A stretch of DNA of 64,000 nucleotides from assembly GCA_001632425.1 (NCBI GenBank), contig KV425613.1, positions 110,480-174,479 on the forward strand. Direction: 5' to 3'. The position numbers and the translations under genes were made by a program. The stretch is from Neolentinus lepideus HHB14362 ss-1. Its lineage: Eukaryota; Basidiomycota; Agaricomycetes; Gloeophyllales; Gloeophyllaceae. The stretch's first letter is position 1. Every line of letters starts with the position of its first letter. Under the pieces are notes generated by a model that had not been told where the DNA came from, made no database searches, and saw only the letters and a program-made list of their open reading frames with translations. Positions 11,601 to 21,600 of the stretch are shown here, in pieces.

Positions 11601-13012
11601 TGTACAGAGTTAAGAACCATCTCAAGCCACTTGCCATTGCTGCTAATGTCACGCAGGCTGCACACTGCTGGCTGGACCAGGTACTGTTGACATTTGGGCT
11701 GCTTGTGATGCAGTATCAAGGCATGCAAGATCCTGATGATAAATTGGTTGCTGATGTGGTCATATCAAGCCTTGAGCGACGATGGGGCAAAGCTGATCAA
11801 GATGTCTTCATTGCTGCTGTTATCCTTAATCCCTTCCACAAGATAAAACCATTCCAGAAACTCACCATCTTCACCAATGCACGTCTGTTTATGCTGATGT
11901 CAAGATTGTGGAAATGTTTCTATGCTGTTGATGTTCCACTGGCTTTCAACAAGGAGCTAATGGAGTATATGAACAATGCTGGTATGTACATGGATATTAA
12001 TGATTATGCAGCCAGCATTGGTGCTGCTGCACATCTCAAGGTAAGAGTTTGTCATTTTATGTCTGATTATCTAACCATCTCATTTTACAGGGAGAGAGCC
12101 CTAATCCACTGGATGTTTGGCAAGGTTTCTCATTTTCCAGATCAGAGCTCTCACCGCTAAGCAAGCTAGCACACCAAATACTCTCAATATGTGCAAACTC
12201 AGCATCCTGTGAATGTCTATTCAGCACATTTGGTCTTATACTCACCAAGCTATGAAATCGGATGGGGGAAAAGACAATGCTTTCACTTGCAGAGCTGAAG
12301 ATGCATCTACGAGATGAACATATCCAGAATGATGCAGTCAGCCAATGTCTCAAGCGCCATTTTGGCGGGCCAAGGCCATCACAGGAGGCTGCTACTACAG
12401 ATCAGGCTCCTTCTGTGCCACCCAATACACCTGGTGTGGTGCCTGCTGCAGCAGAGCAATCATCTGGATTATCTGGGGCTGCATCAGATCCCGAGTTGGA
12501 GCATGGGGAAGCCAATACACTTGCAAATATCTCAACAACATTGAGCCAGATGGTGGAGGAAGATGAAGACCAAGATGATGTTTCCACTCCTTCACAGATT
12601 TCGCAGTCACTCAGAGAACTTTTTGACTTTTCGGTGCAGTATTGGGTGGATGCACACACACTTAAACCTCGCCGAACTCTTGATGATGAACTCGAGCTGT
12701 ATCAGCTGTTAGATATGGATGCAGATGGGGAAGTAGATGGGGAAGTAGGCGGGGAATTTGCATTAGATGATGCAGCAGGGGCTGTATTAACTATGTAGTC
12801 TATGTATTTGTATCTGTCGATGAAACAAATAGGTGCTCAACGCGGTTGTGGCACCAGGTCGACATGCTTGTGGCGCAAGTCGACATGGGTGCAGAATGCC
12901 AGTTGACTATTACATAATAGTCGACAGGTCAACGGTTGACCGTGGTCGACTAGTCGACAGTCTGTCGACCGTGTTGACTGTGGTCGACTAGTCGTTGACC
13001 GGCACATCACTG
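8695..13012 (+). mobile_element. hAT DNA transposon, full length, 4318 bp
   Basis: Both ends are visible. A perfect 19-bp terminal inverted repeat, CAGTGATGTGCCGGTCAAC, occurs at 8695-8713 and inverted at 12994-13012. It starts CAGTG, a common hAT form. The element is bounded by the 8-bp duplication AAAGACAC. Subterminal regions (about 8705-8815 and 12855-13000) hold many GTCGAC/GTTGAC hexamers in both orientations, plausible transposase-binding sites. The interior carries a spliced BED-finger hAT transposase reading frame on the plus strand with six TGA codons. Perfect ends and duplication imply a fairly recent insertion, between amidases 2 and 3. The left interior (8900-9450) is rich in TGGAG/CTCCA repeats but I cannot define a nested element there. 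Confidence 0.95.
9655..12798 (+). pseudogene. hAT transposase with BED finger, inactivated by six TGA codons
   Basis: Five exons keep one reading frame: 9655-10881, 10934-11149, 11204-11556, 11608-12040 and 12091-12798, totalling 979 codons with the final TAG. The BED-type zinc finger begins at VWCRLCFDH and ends near LLVHLRDC. A Pro/Ser-rich linker is followed by NPEWLAFCEDFLPQA and LECDGWSGVNHHHLLAFMI, then DTTNQVKNADNLLEM, NLVVGDYFKSSQW and the C-terminal hAT dimerisation region (NPLDVWQGF, SCECLFSTFGLILTK). The tail is acidic. In-frame TGA codons lie at 9922, 9934, 10513, 11027, 11384 and 12253. There are no frameshifts or other stops. Two of them fall where relatives, as I recall them, have Arg (LT-R-WTAHYLAY and LTKL-R-NRMG), consistent with CGA to TGA. 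Confidence 0.9.
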
Positions 13013-13020
13013 AAAGACAC
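13013..13020. repeat. Right target-site duplication of the hAT element
   Basis: AAAGACAC, identical to 8687-8694, directly after the right terminal repeat. Confidence 0.93.
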
Positions 13021-13844
13021 GCCCGGTTTCAATGATCCCCTGACTGGCTACAGCCTCAGATGTTGAGATGAGAGCATTCAAAGTGTTTCGACAGGGACAT
13101 GAAAAGAGATCAGCCAGCCAAGATATCCACAGAGATTGAATGAAAGCTCGGTTGGGAGGAGAGCGGAGAGCGGAAGGGCAACACTGCGGGAGTCTCACTC
13201 TTTGAGGACCTGCAAAATGTTGATCAAAATGAATATCCCATATAATTACTTTAGCAAACCATTCTGACAAAGAAAAAAGTATATACTAAGGGAATAGTCA
13301 ACAGACTGGACGAAATATTATCCATTTTATTACCTTCAAGATCGCTTGAATATCTATAGTTAAACATCGAGCAAAACTGATAGCAAAATATTTTCTCTGA
13401 GAAACATTTTTGTAAGTGAGTTTGTTTTAAATCTTTGCCGACTCTTAAATGGTAAATAATTATATATATTACCATAAGGGCTATTTAGATGTTATATTAT
13501 GTAATACCATATATTACCTTTTGATGGTTTAAAAAAGTATATAAAAAAGTATATATTTGGGACTGAGTCAGAATGTATTGCCCAGTGATCGCCCGGTGAT
13601 CACCCATAGGGGGCCCAGTGGTCACCCACAGAGTGCCCGGTGAGAACCCGGTGAGAACCCACAGAGTGCCCACAGCTGTACCATAAGCACCCACTAATCA
13701 CATTACACCCAATATTTGCCAAGGTAGTAGGTAGATAGGTAGGTATATTTCAGCAAGAGTCCCAACAATGAATTCCACATTGTTGGCCAGATGCATGGCA
13801 CACTATTACATGTTCATCATTATCTATTACTACATAGAGTAGTT
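13021..13844. other. Intergenic, AT-rich with short interspersed repeats, no gene
   Basis: The right flank of the hAT site, then an AT-rich stretch (about 13440-13560) with imperfect palindromes around GGTAAATAATTATATATATT. At about 13575-13675, short units (CCCGGTGAGAACC, CCCACAGAGTGCC) are repeated two to three times. No coding signal is seen up to the assembly gap. Confidence 0.4.
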
Positions 13845-14289
13845 NNNNNNNNNNNNNNNNNNNNNNNNNNNNNNNNNNNNNNNNNNNNNNNNNNNNNNNN
13901 NNNNNNNNNNNNNNNNNNNNNNNNNNNNNNNNNNNNNNNNNNNNNNNNNNNNNNNNNNNNNNNNNNNNNNNNNNNNNNNNNNNNNNNNNNNNNNNNNNNN
14001 NNNNNNNNNNNNNNNNNNNNNNNNNNNNNNNNNNNNNNNNNNNNNNNNNNNNNNNNNNNNNNNNNNNNNNNNNNNNNNNNNNNNNNNNNNNNNNNNNNNN
14101 NNNNNNNNNNNNNNNNNNNNNNNNNNNNNNNNNNNNNNNNNNNNNNNNNNNNNNNNNNNNNNNNNNNNNNNNNNNNNNNNNNNNNNNNNNNNNNNNNNNN
14201 NNNNNNNNNNNNNNNNNNNNNNNNNNNNNNNNNNNNNNNNNNNNNNNNNNNNNNNNNNNNNNNNNNNNNNNNNNNNNNNNNNNNNNNNN
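13845..14289. other. Assembly gap (445 N)
   Basis: A run of unresolved bases. Long ORFs drawn across it are artefacts. It lies beside an inverted repeat, so collapsed or unresolved repeat sequence is a likely cause. Confidence 0.99.
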
Positions 14290-14942
14290 TGGGGATGGGC
14301 AAGTCTGGGTTCCGACGCGAACGCTTATGTAAGCGAATTGTGGCGTAAAAGTGACCAGCGCCACATTGGCCCACAACATTTAGCTTTTGAGTCCGGATAC
14401 AGTTGCGACAACCAGAACGGGTGTGTATATGAGTAGTTGCTGGGCTACATAGATACAGTGTACAAATGTTTACCAGTGTAGACTATAATGACATGACTAT
14501 GACAAGAATATAAGTATGCTCGACATTCGACGTGTCTGTCACATCACTGTCACGGCGTGTCTCGCGCCCTAATGAGACTGCCGTGATCCAGCACGGCGAG
14601 CGATTTGCAGGCTCAATGAGCGCAATTCACGTGTTGAACAAAACATGAAAGTCTCTCAATTCTGTTGTATCTTCGGGATGTACTTGACAGATTTCGAAAA
14701 AATACATGATATACCCTATATAGACTGCATAACTTCTGTAAAATACTACATATTTTACATCTGGCAAGTACATCCCTTAGTAACTAAGTCTAAACATCCA
14801 TTTGTAACAAAAAATTGCCGTGCATTGTGATACTCGTGCTACAAAACTGTTTGCCTTTTGTCGGTCACTGCAGATTCACTTTGAAGCCTAAACCAAACAT
14901 AGACAAACATATGCGTTTCGACGCGGGCTTGCCCATCCCCAG
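14290..14942. mobile_element. Possible MITE with inverted ends beside the gap
   Basis: TGGGGATGGGCAAG at 14290-14303 is repeated inverted at 14929-14942, and similarity continues inward more weakly (both arms then read a CG-rich stretch followed by AACGC and TATGT). No ORF with a recognisable domain lies between. The left boundary abuts the N run, so a target duplication cannot be tested. A non-autonomous element is the simplest reading. Confidence 0.45.
14675..14776. repeat. 102-bp AT-rich foldback, small MITE or hairpin
   Basis: GGGATGTACTTGACAG (14675-14690) faces its near-perfect inverse CTGGCAAGTACATCCC (14761-14776; 15 of 16 pair). The 70-bp interior is AT-rich. It lies inside the larger inverted-repeat unit. 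No clear target duplication is seen. Confidence 0.5.
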
Positions 14943-15164
14943 TGGGACTCCCGCAGTGCAACGTCGCTACAAAGTTCATATACGGCGAACTCCGACAACG
15001 AATGCATTGACGCCACTCTTTTGCTTTGCACGTACTGTCCATGCAGGCACTCGGATATCATCATGACCGTAAGGGCACTCGGGATTGTCTCTCGCTGTTA
15101 AGTGAATTTTACGGCGATATAGCTCGGGCACAGCTCAGACGCCATTCATCATTCCGACTAACTC

Positions 15165-17146
15165 CTATCCGTTAAGCAGCTCATAGCCTTTTCCTTCTTT
15201 TCGCAACAGACTCTCAATCAACTTCATGCCTTCAAGAACTTTCTCTTCTTCAAGACGTTTTCCGACAACCTCAACTCCGATTGGCAGCCCATGCATCTTA
15301 TCTGCGTCGTAGTGCTTGTAGGCTCCTTTCTCAATAGTGTTCACCGTTTTGAAACCTGGAGATAGCGCGTCAAGAGTACGGTCGACGTGGGTAACGGGCA
15401 GAACTCCGGCGGTATATTCCAGCTTAACAAGAAGGTGAGACACAACACAAAACCTCGAGCAAATAAGATGATACACACGACATTCCATAGGAACGTATAG
15501 CCACAATTCGTGAATGCGTCCTTCATTCCACCGTGAGGTACTGCGGGCATTGCGTTTGGCACGGTTAAGATGAAGTCGACGCCTGATTCCTGCCAGAATT
15601 CGAACCATTTGGCACGATATGCCTCTCGCCTGGCGACAGTAGCGAAGTATTCCTGCGCCGTCTTAGGGTGCCAGTTCTCCACCACGTGAGCATACAAGTC
15701 GTCTCCACGGACGTAGCGCAAGTAGAAACCATAGAGACGCTTCATCCAGCGAGGAAGGTTCCACATTGCTTTAGCTTGCGCCATTCCAGGATCGTTCGAT
15801 TCGCCGGTCATGATATAAGACCACGCCATTGCACCTGAGACGAATTCAGTGTATCGAAATTTAACTAGAGCTCAGATATGACGACGCACATGAATCTCCT
15901 ACCAATTGAGCGCCAATCTCATAGCCTTCGTACGGCCGGGGTGGATTACTGAATGGCGGAGTCTAAGGGTATGTCCAACAATGCAGAACGGAACTCACAT
16001 CGTAATAACCTGATAGTCATTACTCTGCAGAGTCCTTACAACCGTGTCCAAAGCCCGTTTGCACGCAGGGGAAGGGGTGACAAGACCTGCGCTTCTAGGT
16101 GAGCAACTTGTCGAATTCAATATTCATACACTTACCGTCACTGAGCATGACTCCAAACTTGACCTTCTTCTCTGATAGATCCACTGGACGCCATGGGAGC
16201 TCGACGACCTAACAATGTGATCAACACACTGTTCCGAGCAAGGCTCCCACACTAGACGTACATGATGATCATACTCCCAAGGCTTCATGCTCATAATCGC
16301 CTTCCAGAAGTACTCCAAATCTTCCAGGGTCCGTGCCATAGGCGAGAACACCGCGACAACACCTTCCTGCCCTGGAAGACTATCCGCCACGTTATACCTG
16401 ATAAATCGCGTCGGCGAACACTTGACGGTGTAAGTCCCAGAATAATGTGAGGGAACCCGGACAGATCCAGCTATGTCGGAGCCGATGCCGATCCTTGACC
16501 CTCCATAAGAAAGTAACGATCCTTCACCGCCGCTAGAGCCTCCAGCCGAATATCCCTTCTTGTGCGCATTCTCGGTCTGTCCGAAGACGTCCGAGCCAGC
16601 TTCGAAAGACATGAGGGTGATAGGGATATTAGTCTTCACATAAGGCACCGCACCGGCCCTCCGCAACAGCGTCACCAGCGGCGAATCCGCAGGAGCTCGT
16701 TTGCCAACCCAAGCAGCGTATCCAATGCACGAATCGAAGCCGGCCACATGAAGCAAGTCCTTCAAGCTGACTGGCATGCCCGCTAGAGGTCCTTCGCGGT
16801 TGCATCCCTCTGCCCACAGTTCGGCCTTGCTGATCATGATTTCCGTGAGGCAGTTGTTCTCCGCCTGCGCCTTGAGTGCCTTCTTCCCGTAGGCTAGTAG
16901 CACATCGGAAGGCGAGAGCTTGCCTGCTTGGATGTCTGCAACGATCTCAGCCACTGGTCGTCCCAAAATATCAGTGTCGATGGTCGTCAGTGGTGCGTGG
17001 TACTTCGCAGGAAGATTGTTAATCTGCTCATTCTGTTCCTTCTTCTTTGCGGCGCTGAGTGGTGCGCGTTACGATACCAGACAACGGCACATGATATCGA
17101 AATGAACATACCAGGCTTGCCAATACTGAATATACGACAGCAGCAT
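15165..17146 (-). CDS. Amidase (amidase-signature family), array member 3
   Basis: Starts with the array-typical short exon MLLSYIQYWQAC (ATG at 17146-17144), then AAKKKEQNEQINNLPAKYHAPLT. Catalytic elements are intact: GMPVSLKDLLHVAGFDSC, SAGGSSGGEGSL and IGSDIAGSVRVP. Then VVELPWRPVDLSEKK, VTPSPACKRALD, INPPRPYEGYEIGAQLVGDS, IMTGESNDPGMAQ, LRYVRGDDLYAH and GLPIGVEVVGKRLEEEKVLEG; the end is GKGYELLNG. The splice after the PYEG exon is easy to misplace: using GTGCGTC after GDS keeps the phase and the frame, so I call the gene intact. It lies on the far side of the hAT element from members 1 and 2. Confidence 0.87.
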
Positions 17147-17516
17147 GAAGATGGTGACAGACAACCTCTTATCTCTCGTCACATTATAAAGGCTTTATCT
17201 CCTGAGAGTAAGAAGGTGGTGCATGAGATAACTAATTGCACCAGTTAATACATTTGAATAAAGCGTACTATCTATTACTTCAAAAGCTATGAATAGATGA
17301 ACAGGGCGGCCTCCCGATAACTCATGACTGCTGCTATAACGTTTGTGGATTACGTTCTTCGATCATGTACTAACAAGTTAGGAATTACGTTGCTCAATCA
17401 TAGAAAGATGTGAGTCACGCGGACATGGACACCGAAGGTTTTCGAGTCCAAGGAGTGCGCGCTATTCAAATATGTGTCACAATATATCCTGTTCGACATG
17501 CCGACGTCTTCGAGCA
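17147..17516. other. Intergenic between amidases 3 and 4
   Basis: About 370 bp upstream of amidase 3 and downstream of amidase 4. No gene or repeat is recognised. Presumed promoter of amidase 3. Confidence 0.4.
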
Positions 17517-19503
17517 CTACGTCTGCAGCAATTCATACTCCTTGCCATCATTGATCAACAACTTCTGAATCAGCTTCATGCCCTCCATGACCTTTTCCTC
17601 TTGCAGTCGCCGTCCGACAACCTGAACACCCACAGGTAGACCATCCAATTTCTCCGCATCGTACAGCTTGTATGCGCCTGCTTCAATCGCGTTCTTTGGC
17701 TTGAACTTTGGGTCGAGCGCATCGAGATCCTTGTCCACCTTCGTAACAGGCATCACACCAGCAGTGTAATCGAGCTGCCGCCACAAATATCAGTGCCCAA
17801 CCTTATCTGATTCATGACTTCTGCGTCTCACCAGATTGAACAAGAAGGTATACAAACAATTTGTGAATGCATCCTTCATCCCTTTGTGGGGCACAGCAGG
17901 CATGGCGTTGGGGCACGTCACGATGAAATCCAGTCCCGTCTCATCCCAGAAGTCAAACCACTTCGCACGGTATTCCTCGCGTTTTGCTACGAGCGCAAAA
18001 ATCTCCTGGGCGGACTTGGTATGCCAGCCATCAATGAGCCCTGCGTAGATCTCGTCCCGTCGAATATAGCGGATATACCACGCGTAGAGGCACTGGACCC
18101 ATCGGGGGAGGTGGTATAGTCGCATGGCTTGCATCATGCCTGGGTCATTGTTCTCCCAAGGAATGACTTTCTTGCAGGCAGTGTCACCTTTACGACACAG
18201 TTAGCAGCAGAAAGAAGTGGCAGAAAGGAAAACGAACATGCATCGGCGATCAGTGAAGACGCAAGCTTGAACCCCTCGTATGGTGAAGGTGGATTACTGT
18301 TCGAACATGGTTAATTCCGCACTCTGAGGACAATGGTTCCACGTACACCGCCACTACCTGATATCCGTTATCCCTTAGACTAGAGACGACATCCTGAAGA
18401 GCACGGTGACATGCGGGTGAAGGCGTAACGACGCCTTCATTGGAGCTGCTGTCGGTATGTATTGTCTTCGAAATAGTCTCAACGCTCTCACCATCTGTCC
18501 ACATTACGCCAAACTTCACTTTCTTCTCCGGCAGTTGAACTTCTCGCCATGGCAGATTGATAACCTGTGTAGCACCGTCAATGCAAGAGTTGAGGCGAAA
18601 GATGTCCACCGACTGTATGATCATATTTCCACGGATTCATGCTCATGATCGCCTTCCAAAAGTACTCCAGATCTTCCAGTGTCCTCGCCATCGGTGAGTA
18701 CACCGCAAGTACACCCTCCTGCCCTGCGTTACTTGTTGCAGTTCCACTCCTCACGAACCTAGTGCTTGAAGCCTTGATGGTATACACCCCCGAGTAATGC
18801 GATGGCGCTCTCAAACTCCCTGCCACGTCCGAGCCAATACCTACCCTGCTCCCACCATACGCGAGCAGCGCCCCTTCTCCTCCTGACGACCCTCCAGGAG
18901 AGTATCCTTTCTTGTGCGGGTTTTCGGTCTTTCCCAGAGCGTCTGAAGCGCTCTCAAAGGACAGTAGGGTGATGGGTATCTGCGTCTTCACGAACGGTAC
19001 TGCGCCCGCATCCCTGAGAAGCCTGACAATGGCCGAATCATACTGCGCAGGCTTGCCCACCCACGCCGCGTATCCCAGGCAAGAGTCGTACCCACGCACA
19101 TTAACCATGTCTTTTAGGCTGACCGGCACACCTGCGAGTGGTCCAGAGAGATTGCACTCCTCCGCCCATCCCTCTGCGTCCGAGATAAGCACTTCCGTCA
19201 GGCAGTTAAGCTCAGCCTGCGCTTTCAGTGCTTTCTTCCCGTAGGCGGTGAGAATAATCTGAGGCGAGAGACGGCCGGTTTGTACTTGCACGACGAGCTC
19301 GGATACAGGCCTCCCGAGGATATGCGAGTCGAAAGGAGTCAGTGGGGCATGGTACTCGGTCGGCAATGCATTAATCTGCGCCTGCCTGTCCCTCTGCTTC
19401 TTCTGGCTATTGATAACGGATAAGCGCAGCTCTTGCCGTGAAACGTGAGACCCAGAGTCTTCACTCACCAAGCGTTCCTGTATGTCAGGTACGAGAGCAA
19501 CAT
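17517..19503 (-). CDS. Amidase (amidase-signature family), array member 4
   Basis: First exon 19503-19469 (35 nt, MLLSYLTYRNAC), second exon starting QKKQRDRQAQINALPTEYHA. Triad elements: GVPVSLKDMVNVRGYDSC (Lys), SPGGSSGGEGAL (cis-Ser) and IGSDVAGSLRAP (Ser). Later exons encode VINLPWREVQLPEKKVKFG, VVTPSPACHRALQD, NPPSPYEGFKLASSL, NNDPGMMQAMRLY, YIRYIRRDEIYAG and GLPVGVQVVGRRLQEEKVMEG; the end is YELLQT. Every exon join I tested keeps the frame. The identical 35-nt first exon and intron positions in all four genes show they arose by tandem duplication. The conserved N-terminus is short and mildly hydrophobic but not a clear signal peptide. Confidence 0.88.
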
Positions 19504-19836
19504 TTTCTGCCTAGCGGTCGTGTTCGTGTGTCGGACCACGTAGCCGACTTGCTTGGTGTGGAGGATTATAAACCCACATGTTTACATGCCGTGTATCATA
19601 GTCCTGTGTGCCAGCGAAGACGGGACGTCATCGCAGACGAAGATAAGACGGGACCAATATTGACTATGTAAATGGGCGCTTGGTCGCATTTACGTTGGCC
19701 GATCATATAAAGACGTGGGAACCCGGGCCTGCGGCTTCACGTGCCCTGTCTTCGGTCCGAAGCATAGCATCTATTTCGACCAGGTCAACAAAAGCATCTG
19801 AGGTACCCTCGTTCATATTTCCTGGTCGCGCTAACC
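19504..19836. other. Intergenic between amidase 4 and the SDR gene
   Basis: About 330 bp. Upstream region of amidase 4 and 3' flank of the SDR. Nothing further is recognised. Confidence 0.4.
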
Positions 19837-21011
19837 TTACCCCTCCATTCGTGTATCCCTCGTAACCTCTCCCCACTCCTCCATAATCCCTGTGATGGTC
19901 TCCCCGTACTTCCTGATATCCTCCTCGGCGTCCTCCCCAATGACAAGAAACAACGGCCACTTTTTCGTCTTTGCATTGCCTTGCCCCTTGACGACGTCCA
20001 CGACAACGCTCATCGCCTTCCTGGGGTCACCGATGTCCCCACGCGTCCGCGCGCGCAGGGTGGCGAAGCGGCCCAGCATGACATCCCGGAGGGAATTATA
20101 AGCAGCGATCAGTCTCCCCGGATACGGTGGCGCGGCATGAATGCCCTCGGTACGGAAGAGACCTGGTGCAACAATGAGGACTTTGATGGAGAAGGGGGCA
20201 ACTTCGGCTGCAAGCGTTTCGCCGTATGCTGTGTAGATACAAGATGTACTCTTTGTGAGACAGTGAACAGCATTCGCCGCAGAATCGTACCATGAACTGC
20301 GGCCTTCGACGCTGCATAATTCCCTAAGGCGCCTCCGTGAGAGTCCTCAAGAGAGCCAATGTTCCGCCACACTCACCAACTCCCTATTCAAACTGTATCA
20401 ACTGTGTTACACAAGAACTGGAGACATAATCTTACGGGGATATTGGCTTTCCAGGCGGATCGACTGCCGACAATCACGACAGTTCCAGATGCACGCTCCC
20501 TCATATGTGGAAGGACAGCGGTCGTGACTCTCACGACACCGAAATAATTAGTGTCAAACTGTTGCATAGCGCCATCCACCCTGTTTAAGATCAGTAAACC
20601 AAGGCCCGGGACGCACTTCTAACAGCAGGACGATAGTTCTTACCCAGCCTCCTCCAAGAGTCCAGGCATAGCAAAGCCTGCATTGTTTACTAAGACATCA
20701 ATACGCCCGAAGACGGCTACTGCATCGTCTATGCGGGACTTGATCTCATCGTAGTCGCTTGTTACGTCAAGCGGTAGACATCGTAATTGCGATGACTCGC
20801 CCTTCGTCTCGAGGTCTTTCAGCTTGTCTAAAGACCGCGCAGTTGCAATCACACGATCGCCCCGCTCGAGCACGGCATCTACGAGGCGTCGGCCAAAGCC
20901 CGAGGATGTTCCTATGGATATGCGGTGAGTGGACCGGCTTCAGTAGTGCAGAAGGCACATAGAATACTGTTACACACCGGTGATAAGCCAGACTTGTCCT
21001 TCATGTTCCAT
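19837..21011 (-). CDS. Short-chain dehydrogenase/reductase (classical SDR)
   Basis: An NAD(P)-dependent oxidoreductase with a Rossmann fold. The start MEHEGQVWLITG (ATG at 21011-21009) splices to TSSGFGRRLVDAVLERGDRV, giving the TGxxxGxG cofactor motif. The NNAG motif is in IDVLVNNAGFAMPGLLEEAG. The catalytic Tyr and Lys are in NYAASKAAVH, preceded by the SRSAWKANIP strand that supplies the catalytic Ser. The C-terminal half includes YGETLAAEVAPFSIKVLIVAPG and ends TRDTRMEG. Small introns separate at least five exons. The Arg shortly after the glycine motif hints at NADP preference (inference). The substrate is unknown. A MITE sits directly upstream. Confidence 0.85.
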
Positions 21012-21071
21012 ATCTACCAGTCAGCGGCTTGAATGAACAGTCACCTCTCCACTTTAGGAGTTCTGTATTTA

Positions 21072-21079
21072 AGCTTGGG
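21072..21079. repeat. Left target-site duplication of the 521-bp MITE
   Basis: AGCTTGGG, repeated exactly at 21601-21608 on the other side of the element. Confidence 0.85.
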
Positions 21080-21600
21080 CAAGGGGCGGACAGAAATAAA
21101 TTTTTAGACCGCATGTCACAAATCTCAGTTAAGGGTACCTTAGCCCCCCCCCCCTCCCCCGTGGGAACTTCCCACGGCCTAAAAAGGCAAATATTGCAAA
21201 ACATACGAACATATGTTTCTCTTCAGCACCATTAATGATATCAAAAGAAAATATTATATAATCTGTATGTCAGTATAGATATATTACCTCAGGAAGAATA
21301 TGGTATACCAGTGCACGACATATGATAATCTATAAATTAATACCCACGCATGTCACCGGCGTGTAATATCGCCCAATATTTTCTGTCACTAGTACTGTGA
21401 CCGAGGTCTAGGCAGTGCACTATGAAAACATGTTCTGTGTCACTATTTATATACCTGAATTTTACCTGAAAACGGCCCATATCTGTAGCAAGAAGCCGCG
21501 AGAAATCATTTATTGATCGAAAAATAAATCTCCGTTAAGGACGTCCGAGGCCCCCCCCCCCCTACATAGGGTCTCGGCATCTCCCGGTGTCCGCCCCTTG
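21080..21600. mobile_element. Non-autonomous hAT-like MITE, 521 bp
   Basis: A perfect 13-bp terminal inverted repeat, CAAGGGGCGGACA, occurs at 21080-21092 and inverted at 21588-21600. It is flanked by the 8-bp direct repeat AGCTTGGG. There is no coding capacity. The interior contains two poly-C tracts (about 21147-21165 and 21551-21562), each preceded by a similar AAATCTC-GTTAAGG stretch in the same orientation, so it may have an internal duplication. The 8-bp duplication and termini point to the hAT superfamily, but the ends differ from the CAGTG hAT at 8695, so a different transposase probably mobilised it. Confidence 0.85.

Noticed and set aside
13750..14379. Long ORFs spanning the N run
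   Set aside because: They are drawn through unknown bases. The few real codons at either side have no recognisable features.
15901..15960. Apparent frame break in amidase 3 after the PYEG exon
   Set aside because: Using the next GT (after GDS) as donor restores phase 1, as in the three paralogs. The gene is intact.
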